Of a stretch of DNA of 53,229 nucleotides, positions 46,856 to 53,229 are shown one piece after another. The notes beneath the pieces are model-generated. The model was not told the DNA's origin and made no database searches. It worked only from the letters and a program-made list of their open reading frames with translations. The translations under genes and the position numbers were made by a program. Each line of letters begins with the position of its first letter. The first letter of the stretch is position 1. The DNA is taken from the NCBI GenBank assembly GCA_937967505.1, contig CALCJM010000065.1:1-53229 (forward strand), read 5' to 3'. The stretch comes from an uncultured Pirellulaceae bacterium. GTDB taxonomy: Bacteria; Planctomycetota; Planctomycetia; Pirellulales; Pirellulaceae.

Positions 46856-48013
46856 ATGAGCAACCCAACCACTTCTCCAACTGATTTCGCCAATGCCAAT
46901 GCCACCAAAGGCCAATGGTTTCTGTCCGGCCAAATCAGCGATTCAGAACCTCTCCGTCGTTTTCCGCTGCATACGCTGCCCTTTTCGGTGGGACGGAAGA
47001 CCGAGTCCGCGCTCTGCCTTCCGGTAGGCTGCATCTCCAAGAACCACGCCGAATTCTACCTAGAGGGCAACCAGATTGGGTTGCGCGATCTGGGCAGCAC
47101 CAACGGCACCTACGTCAACGGCGAACCGCTGATCGGGGAGGTGCTGCTGAAGGAAAACGACATTGTCCAGTTCGCTACAATCGTATTCCGGGTTGGATCA
47201 GCCCTAGTAGCGACCGACCACCACACCATTCAGGAAGACGTCTGCGATCAGGCGTTGGCCATGATTCAGTTTGAACGACTAATCAGCGACGGTGGCCTGC
47301 ACCCCCACTTTCAGCCCATCGTCACACTTGAGACCCAGGAACGCATCGGATACGAAGTACTCGGTCGCAGCCGCCTGTTCGGTCTTCAGTCGCCCCACGA
47401 AATGTTTCATGCCGCCTCGCAACTGAACTTGGAGGCGCAGTTGAGCGAAGCGTTCCGCGAACGCGGTGTCGAAATTGGCAAGCAATTCCCCAACAACATG
47501 AACCTGTTTGTCAACACCCACCCCAAGGAACTGGACCATCCTGAACTGTACAATTCCCTGATCACGCTGCGTGAGCTGGCACCGGAACAAACGATCACCC
47601 TGGAAATCCATGAGGGTGCCTCAACCAACATGACCATGATGCGAAAGCTCTGCACCGTGCTGAAGGACCTTGACATCAAACTGGCGTTTGATGATTTTGG
47701 CGTTGGTCGCGCCCGTTTGGTAGAACTGGGTGAAGTGCGTCCGGACTTCCTCAAATTCGATATGAAGCTGACCAAGAACATCAACGATGCGCCCACAAAG
47801 CGGCAGGAACTGGTGGCTTTATTTGCCAACATGGTCAATAACCTTGGCATCAAGACACTGGCAGAAGGCGTTGAAACGCGCGAGTGTCACGACATCTTGG
47901 TCGAGATGGGTTTTCAACTGGGGCAGGGTTTCTACTACGGCCGCCCTTCGCCGATTTCCAAATATATCAAGGAAGAATCGGCCATCGCGTCTGAAGAAGC
48001 CGAAGATGCGTAG
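46856..48013 (+). CDS. FHA-EAL protein (phospho-threonine sensor with c-di-GMP phosphodiesterase domain)
   Basis: About 385 aa from ATG 46856; the open frame upstream is unlikely to be translated. FHA domain about residues 30-115: LPFSVGRKTESALCLP, CISKNHAEFYLEG and LRDLGSTNGTYVNG are the phosphothreonine-binding loops. EAL domain about 135-370: YEVLGR in place of EALxR keeps the Glu; MNLFVNTHP (Asn), LEIHEG (Glu), AFDDFGVG (Asp-Asp), DFLKFD (Lys), LAEGVET (Glu) and LGQGFYYGRP (Gln) all remain, so phosphodiesterase activity is plausible. Divergent from the AAA+ and kinase genes, so the FHA could read phosphorylation by that kinase. Confidence 0.88.
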   Translation: MSNPTTSPTDFANANATKGQWFLSGQISDSEPLRRFPLHTLPFSVGRKTESALCLPVGCISKNHAEFYLEGNQIGLRDLGSTNGTYVNGEPLIGEVLLKENDIVQFATIVFRVGSALVATDHHTIQEDVCDQALAMIQFERLISDGGLHPHFQPIVTLETQERIGYEVLGRSRLFGLQSPHEMFHAASQLNLEAQLSEAFRERGVEIGKQFPNNMNLFVNTHPKELDHPELYNSLITLRELAPEQTITLEIHEGASTNMTMMRKLCTVLKDLDIKLAFDDFGVGRARLVELGEVRPDFLKFDMKLTKNINDAPTKRQELVALFANMVNNLGIKTLAEGVETRECHDILVEMGFQLGQGFYYGRPSPISKYIKEESAIASEEAEDA

Positions 48014-48221
48014 CCGCTCCCCCAATATCGCTTCGGCACCGTTCCCACTCCGGCACCGTTCCGATAAATGCTTAAGCCCGGCGACCGACGTTGCCCCCTG
48101 ATGGTGGATCAACGGTGAATTCAGTGAAAAATGGGCTACTTCTACCGCTTTATGCCAGCATTAAGTCAGCAATGGGTCAAATCTCCCAGAAACATTATCC
48201 CCGGAAGTCGAAAATAACGAC

Positions 48222-48250
48222 TTAACGTGAAACGTCCGCGCTGATATACT
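48222..48250 (+). promoter_or_regulatory. Predicted rpmG promoter
   Basis: TTAACG at 48222-48227 and TATACT at 48245-48250 with a 17-bp spacer, about 60 bp before the rpmG start. A leader of about 50 nt would remain, with GAGG as ribosome-binding sequence at about 48297. Confidence 0.55.
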
Positions 48251-48307
48251 CGCGATCCAAAATCATTCAAGAAAACCCATTCAAACAGAGGCCGCTGAGG
48301 ATCTCCC

Positions 48308-48484
48308 ATGGCGAAGAAAACCGGTAAAAGCAAGAAGAAACTCGAAGTTGTACATCTCGTCTGCGATGAAACGGGCGATTACAACTACACCCTGCGTCGC
48401 AAGTCTGGCGGCGAGAAACTGAAGGTCAAAAAGTATTCTCCACGTCTGCGTAAGCACACCATGCACACCGAGAAGAAAAAATAG
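48308..48484 (+). CDS. rpmG: Ribosomal protein bL33
   Basis: 58 aa from ATG 48308 with GAGG upstream. Very basic, beginning MAKKTGKSKKKLEVVHLVC and containing the core DYNYTLRRKSGGEKLKVKKY and ending SPRLRKHTMHTEKKK, which is the bL33 pattern (a Thr/Asn-Tyr...Tyr-Pro/Ser-Pro-Arg-Leu-Arg/Lys-Lys-His end). One Cys only, so it is the non-zinc form. It is a component of the large ribosomal subunit near the E site. The gene stands alone, is too short for usual size cut-offs, and is convergent with the large exported protein gene. Confidence 0.9.
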   Translation: MAKKTGKSKKKLEVVHLVCDETGDYNYTLRRKSGGEKLKVKKYSPRLRKHTMHTEKKK

Positions 48485-48542
48485 AACCCGGTCCACTCGC
48501 CTGCGCCATCTGCTTTGCTTAAATGCAGATGCCCTGCAAGAA

Positions 48543-50960
48543 TTACACTTCCTCAATTCTGATCGAGTTAATTACATCCGGCGTGACATTGGGGATAGGA
48601 ATGCTGCCGGGTGACTGAGTCCGAGTCAGCCTGTCCAGTACATCATCTCCCGCGACGACGTTTCCAAATACAGAAAACTGATTGTTGTTTAATCCGGTTG
48701 GGGCAAACGTAATAAAGAACTGACTGCCGGTAGTATTATTTCCGGCATTGGCGAACGACAGTTGCCCTCGTGCATCAAATTCAATCTCGTTACCAACTTC
48801 GTCCGGAATTTCGAATCCGGGGCCGCCAGTGCCGGTTCCCAGCGGGTCACCACCCTGCGCCACAAATCCATCAATGACGCGGTGGAAATTCAAACCGTCA
48901 TAGAAACCATCACGCGCCAAATTGACAAAATTGTTCACAAACGTCGGCGATTCATCGTCCAGTAGACGAATCCGAATCTCGCCTTGGCTGGTATCCAGCA
49001 ACGCGTCGTAGGTCAGTGCAGTGTCGATGTTTTGTGGCGGGGCTTCAGTGTAAATGTCATTCCGCAGTTGCGCCGGAACATTGGATAGAGCACCAATCCC
49101 CTCAAACGGAACAAAATCGGCCACGTTGACGGTAAACGTCTGCTCGGCTTGGCCGCCTTGGGCATCGCTGGCTGCAACCGCGACATCAAAACTCCCTGCC
49201 TGCGTGGCGACAGGCAGGACCAGTTCATTAGCATCCGAAACCGTCAGCTGCTCTGATAACGTCCCCGCGCCAGCCACTTCGAAGGTCAACGTTGCATCGT
49301 CGAAACCCACCGCTCTGGTCGCCAAATTCAAACTGAACGCTTGGCCAAAACTTAATTCCAAATCATCGATCGCCGCTAACGAGGGTGGCTGCCTAACGTT
49401 AACTTCAATCAAGGTGCGCGGACTGAAATTCGTACCTTCGCCGATGGCAGAATCCGTGACCGAAATTCCAACCAGTCGATTTACCAAATTTCCCCCCGTG
49501 TTGTTGTAGCTCAGCGATCGGATCACGCGCTGGTAATCGGCCACCGACGCGCGACCTGTCAGTAACAAGATGCCCGCTTGCGGGTCGTACTCGGCAGCAA
49601 TCTCCGGGTCAACCTGAACACTTAACGACTCCGTCGCCAAAGGCGCAGCGCCCACCAAAGCAATAGAAGCGAGGTTAAGCGTGCTGCCCGACTCATGGCT
49701 AACCACGAGTTCTGGTGCAATGATTTGTGGCCCATCGTTGGCAACAAACAGTGCCTCGCTTCTGAGGCCTTCGGCGGCCCCGTTGGCATCGACCACCAAA
49801 TCATTTACCGGAGTCGCGATGTCATCCACTCGAAAGAATCGCAGGTTGTCGATTTGTGGGCTGGCACCGTCGCCAAGGTCTTCTCCCGGTTCGCGAAACG
49901 TTAATCGGCTGGTTTCAGAAGTGGATTCAACTAAAACACCGTAGCTCTGCCACTGATCATTGCCGACGAAATTGGCCACGAACTGGTTATCAAACCGCAC
50001 ACGTAGTTCATCGGGCGCCAGATTGCTGGCTGGATCCACACGCAAATCAAACGTAATGAAATAGGCTTGATTGGCTTCGGTATCGAAATCCTGAAAAACT
50101 TGGTCTATTAACTGAGGCGACGAATTAAGATTCAAGAAATTGCCGTCACCATTATTTTGCAGTTCAATGACGCGCCGCTGAGCATCCTCGGAGAAGTTGA
50201 ACAGCGCAAAACCGTCAACCTCCCCCGGAACAAACTCAGACACTCCGGTCGGAACCGAGTTGCTTTCAAAATCTCCGTTGACAACGGTTTGTTCAGTAAT
50301 CGCAACCACACTAACCGCATCGATGAGGGCACCGCGTCCGTCGCCACCACGATCTCCATCACTACCATCGCGAAATTCAAGTCGCGCCAATACTTCTTCG
50401 CCATCGCTGACTGAATCCGCCGGGTCATTAGCCGCACCGACAATCACAAAGGACGCTGTTTGAAAACGCGCCACGCCTTCGAGCGCACCCAAGAGTTCGC
50501 CATTATAAAAAACTTCAAAGTTGTTGGTTGGCGGACCGTCCACGTCGGCGATCTGGTCTGGGCCAAAGAAATCAAAGGTCAGCAAATAATCTTGGCCGGC
50601 AGTAACTGCGAAATCCTGAAATACCCGATCGTCTTGGTTGGTTATGGAATCCACGTCCAGAACGGTACCCCGGGCATTATCGAATGTTAACAGATTGACG
50701 CGCTGGTTACCGTCACCGTCGCCATCGGCAACCGTCCAGCCAGATACCGATTCGCTATCGTAAAATCGGGCTGTGGCAAACGAGTTGAGAATGTTTTGCG
50801 AATCAACATTGGTGAAGGTTTCAAAATCTCCGTTGGAAATCAGATTTGCACCTTCCGATAAGCAAACGTCACCTGCAAGCATTTTTCTCGGTTCAAGTGA
50901 TTGAAAGTTTAACTGGTGTGACTTCGTGCGTGCTGATCTTCGATTTTGAGAATAGGTCAT
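48543..50960 (-). CDS. Large exported protein with LEPRKML anchor and C-terminal cyclophilin domain
   Basis: 805 aa. The N-terminus NFQSLEPRKMLAGD is the planctomycete LEPR-type sorting/anchor motif, preceded by basic residues. Two related beta-rich modules follow, with NLISNGDFETFTNVD and VNGDFESNSVP as repeat starts (carbohydrate-binding-like), then cadherin-like repeats (VVSHESGSTLNLASIALVG, LELSFGQAFSLNLATRAVGF, TFTVNVADFVP). The last about 160 residues are a cyclophilin peptidyl-prolyl isomerase: ALLDTSQGEIRIRLLDDESP, NFHRVIDGFVAQGGDPLGTG, GQLSFANAGNNTTGSQFFITF, NNNQFSVFGNVVAG. Likely a surface protein in which the isomerase is displayed or aids folding of exported proteins. Confidence 0.85.
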   Translation of the reverse strand: MTYSQNRRSARTKSHQLNFQSLEPRKMLAGDVCLSEGANLISNGDFETFTNVDSQNILNSFATARFYDSESVSGWTVADGDGDGNQRVNLLTFDNARGTVLDVDSITNQDDRVFQDFAVTAGQDYLLTFDFFGPDQIADVDGPPTNNFEVFYNGELLGALEGVARFQTASFVIVGAANDPADSVSDGEEVLARLEFRDGSDGDRGGDGRGALIDAVSVVAITEQTVVNGDFESNSVPTGVSEFVPGEVDGFALFNFSEDAQRRVIELQNNGDGNFLNLNSSPQLIDQVFQDFDTEANQAYFITFDLRVDPASNLAPDELRVRFDNQFVANFVGNDQWQSYGVLVESTSETSRLTFREPGEDLGDGASPQIDNLRFFRVDDIATPVNDLVVDANGAAEGLRSEALFVANDGPQIIAPELVVSHESGSTLNLASIALVGAAPLATESLSVQVDPEIAAEYDPQAGILLLTGRASVADYQRVIRSLSYNNTGGNLVNRLVGISVTDSAIGEGTNFSPRTLIEVNVRQPPSLAAIDDLELSFGQAFSLNLATRAVGFDDATLTFEVAGAGTLSEQLTVSDANELVLPVATQAGSFDVAVAASDAQGGQAEQTFTVNVADFVPFEGIGALSNVPAQLRNDIYTEAPPQNIDTALTYDALLDTSQGEIRIRLLDDESPTFVNNFVNLARDGFYDGLNFHRVIDGFVAQGGDPLGTGTGGPGFEIPDEVGNEIEFDARGQLSFANAGNNTTGSQFFITFAPTGLNNNQFSVFGNVVAGDDVLDRLTRTQSPGSIPIPNVTPDVINSIRIEEV

Positions 50961-51367
50961 TTATCAGTCAGATTTAAATAAGGTCGGTGGTCTCTGATTG
51001 CGATTCGCGAATCTGCAAAACCATTATTACTCTGCGTTGGCTTTTATCGAGTTGCAGATTTGAAGAATGCGCGCTTTCGCTGTTTTCGCTGTTTTCAGGG
51101 ACGACTTTACACGTTTGCAACAATTAACTCACCCACGATTGGTTAGAATCCAAACAAACTGATAATCTTCTCTCTGACTTGGTTCAGCGTGAACTGGAAT
51201 TTTGAGTTCTAGTTGTCTGGTTAAAAAACAGCTGAATCTAACGCATCAGGACGCGCTGACATGCTCAGGTTTTTCGCATTGGGCCAAACTCGGAAGTGAA
51301 GCGCGCGACACGCACGGGTGTCGCATGTATCATGGGGGACCCACTGATTTTTCAGAGGTGCTCGCTA
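50961..51367. other. Region without a convincing gene
   Basis: About 400 bp upstream of the LEPRKML protein gene. It contains its probable promoter and several short frames, none credible. A GCTGTTTTC pair near 51079-51100 is a short direct repeat. Confidence 0.4.
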
Positions 51368-51505
51368 CTAAAGCTTTTTTGCCTTGACGTTCGCCTCCAT
51401 CAGCTCGGCAATGACTTCGTTGCGATCCTTAAGTTTTTCTTCGAGCTGCTGACGGAAGATCTCGGCTTTTTGCCGGGCGGTAAACATTCTTCTCGTGCGG
51501 GACAT
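51368..51505 (-). pseudogene. Transposase N-terminal remnant (helix-turn-helix type)
   Basis: 45 codons from ATG 51505 to TAG 51368. The start MSRTRRMFTARQKAEIFRQQ resembles the first helix of IS3/IS66-type transposase orfA products. The following EEKLKDRNEVIAELMEANVK continues a short helix-turn-helix and then stops, with no catalytic part downstream. Probably a broken insertion-sequence gene. An independent small DNA-binding protein is less likely. Confidence 0.45.
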
Positions 51506-52030
51506 GGATTCTCTCTCGTACAAATTTGATTATAACAACCGAAATCTACAAAATTCCATTTCCTTCAAAAGCAAGACAAAACCGCGCGGTATTTCGCGCC
51601 GTCAATGGTAGCGCAGAGTCGCGTAACATGGTTTTACGCAAGGCTGCGGCTTCGTCATTGGAGCATCGGTTGGCTTGCCCTGTCGATCGCTTCGGTGACG
51701 TGTTTTGATTTGCCACGCCGCGGGTACCGCCTCTTTGGCAACGTGGTTTCTTTTTGGTAAACTGGTTGGCATTGCGATGCTTGTTAGCTACGACAAGAAG
51801 CGGTGTCGTAAAAACCTTCCGATAGCTTAGCTTGGCGATTTCCCCTTGTGTTTTACGCGGTTAAACACACTGTTGCGAACGTAAGAAACAAGTTGTGCCA
51901 AGGTTGTGCCAAATAGGGACTATGTAATTCTGACAAAAGTGTCTTTGTCGTGATCCTCCGGGGTAATAAGAAGTCGGCGTTAACGTTACGACGACCGATA
52001 ATCGAATCTAGGTCATTGCTTGGCGTTTTG
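51506..52030. other. Region between transposase remnant and integrase
   Basis: About 525 bp with no convincing gene. Contains a tight direct repeat, GTTGTGCCAA at 51892-51901 and 51903-51912 (11-bp period), which could be arm-type integrase sites for the neighbouring recombinase. Confidence 0.4.
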
Positions 52031-53221
52031 TCAAGCAGATGAATCTCCTGAAAGCAGTGGCTTAAATTTCTTAATGCTTTTGCAGGCGGATTCAATGTTG
52101 GTGTGGAAGTAGCGTTGAGACATTGAACTCTCATCGTGCCCCATCCATGCGTCGATCTCAGTTTTGGAAATTCCGCAATATGTCGCATGTGTGCGAAAAA
52201 AGTGGCGAAGGCAATGCGCCGTGATTGACCGAAACTTTGGATGCGGAAACCGTTCTCCCAGTGGAGCCAGCGCTATCGAACGAAGCCCCTTGTTAATCGT
52301 ATCTGATGCCAGGCGCCCACCTCGGGGACCATTAAAGAGCCTTCGATCATCCGCAGTGACAAGCTTCTCAAGTAACGGCCGAAGCTCAGGGGTAATTGGA
52401 AGGAAGCGGTCTTCCCCTGACTTGGTTTCTTTTTCGCTTGTTTCGTCTTCTTCCTCGTCCAGCACCCATATGACGCCTAGGTCGAGGTTTACGTCATGAC
52501 TCGTCATCTGCGCGATCTCGCAGAGGCGTAACCCCGTATTGATCAACATCATGACAGCATGGAAAAGCCACGACTGTTTGGGCTGACTTTGCAGAACTCG
52601 CAAGATCGCGTGTGCCTCTTCGTAGAGTGGACAGTAACGACGCTTCGACTTTTTTGGCTTTTTGGTTCGATATTTGAAATGTGTATCTACAGCCAATAGT
52701 TTTTCATCCCGCAGGAAATTCAAGAATGTTCTTATCGTTGTCAACTCTAGCTTTATCGTAGTATCTTCGCATGTGACACAGCGGTAAGCAGCGTAGTCAT
52801 CCAAAACCTGTTTCGTAATTTGCTCGCAGTATTGGATGTGCTTTCTGTTAAGAAAATTTTGAAAAGCCGTGATGATCCGCCAGTATCTTTTTGCCGTCGC
52901 TGACTTTGGACCGCCGGCGGCACGTGCACGTCCAATATGCTTCTGGTACGCATCAAACCCGGCTTCGACGGATAAGTTGAACTCATTTCGGTTGAAGAGG
53001 TTTTGGTAACTAATCAGACCTTGTTCCGCTGCCATTTTCTCATCCAGCAAGTGAAGGTTCTTTTTGGCTTCGCTGAGGTCCTTGGGGCCCAGCGAATGCC
53101 GCCGTCCCTTAAGTTTGTTGTTGCCGCGTGCGTCTGCTTGCCAGATTCCATTTTTCCGCAACCGCAGTCGCCAAGTGAAATAGCGACACTCAACAGTTAT
53201 TGGTATGAATTTTTTAGACAT
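52031..53221 (-). CDS. Tyrosine recombinase / integrase (second element)
   Basis: 396 aa. Catalytic domain residues visible: Arg in MLINTGLRLCEIAQM, His-x-x-Arg in ITAHCLRHFFRTHA, a further His in IDAWMGHDESSM, and the nucleophile Tyr in SQRYFHTNIES. The N-terminal half has a SAM-like core-binding domain (TIRTFLNFLRDEKLL). It is not close to the tRNA-Leu integrase in sequence. It lies at the window edge, so the element it serves, or a lone domesticated recombinase, extends to the right. Confidence 0.9.
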   Translation of the reverse strand: MSKKFIPITVECRYFTWRLRLRKNGIWQADARGNNKLKGRRHSLGPKDLSEAKKNLHLLDEKMAAEQGLISYQNLFNRNEFNLSVEAGFDAYQKHIGRARAAGGPKSATAKRYWRIITAFQNFLNRKHIQYCEQITKQVLDDYAAYRCVTCEDTTIKLELTTIRTFLNFLRDEKLLAVDTHFKYRTKKPKKSKRRYCPLYEEAHAILRVLQSQPKQSWLFHAVMMLINTGLRLCEIAQMTSHDVNLDLGVIWVLDEEEDETSEKETKSGEDRFLPITPELRPLLEKLVTADDRRLFNGPRGGRLASDTINKGLRSIALAPLGERFPHPKFRSITAHCLRHFFRTHATYCGISKTEIDAWMGHDESSMSQRYFHTNIESACKSIKKFKPLLSGDSSA

Positions 53222-53229
53222 CTCTGTCC

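Noticed and set aside
51202..51529. Plus-strand frames near the transposase remnant
   Set aside because: They lack recognisable domains and overlap antisense to the more plausible transposase fragment.
1..53229. CRISPR array
   Set aside because: No regularly spaced repeats of 24-40 bp with unique spacers are visible, only short direct or inverted repeats.

Overview
The window looks like a chromosomal segment of a Planctomycete, most likely a marine Pirellulales-type genome. Supporting signs are the LEPRKMLAGD anchor of a large exported protein, an ECF sigma factor paired with an anti-sigma fused to a pseudopilin-like tail, a DUF1570 protease with leucine-rich repeats, a GH117-like glycoside hydrolase, scarce Shine-Dalgarno sequences and mixed gene orientation. 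Taxonomy is inferred from protein character only.

Layout. (1) About 1-5243 is the inner end of an integrated element at the 3' end of a tRNA-Leu(UAG) gene. It carries an HNH protein, small orphan ORFs, a cluster of hairpins, an iteron-type origin, a RepA-like replication initiator and a tyrosine integrase. (2) 5586-25510 is mostly core metabolism: a DUF2071 protein, an exported haem protein, a biotin run (bioC, bioH, bioF, bioB) whose bioB overlaps carB by 4 nt, a thermonuclease-like lipoprotein, nadA, a long U32-family protein, a sigma/anti-sigma pair and a purine-type permease. (3) 25520-27770 holds a PfpI-like gene and a Ro60 (TROVE/vWA) locus. The Ro60 reading frame has lost its N-terminal part and has one in-frame TAA. 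Directly upstream are two RNAs that fold as circularly permuted tRNA-like structures closed by a Y-RNA-type stem. (4) 28037-41659 holds methyltransferases, three peptidases (S46, PepF, DUF1570), the GH117-like enzyme, a creatininase-family protein, tRNA-His, a HAD phosphatase and the CCA-adding enzyme. Neither tRNA in the window encodes CCA. (5) 41708-48013 holds a probable signalling module: a Ser/Thr kinase fused to a tubulin/FtsZ-like GTPase, a winged-helix AAA+ ATPase, and a divergent FHA-EAL protein. (6) 48308-53221 holds rpmG, a very long exported cyclophilin-domain protein, a transposase remnant and a second tyrosine integrase, probably the edge of another element.

The two most notable parts are the eroded Ro60 gene with its pair of Y-like RNAs, and the kinase-tubulin / AAA+ / FHA-EAL cluster.
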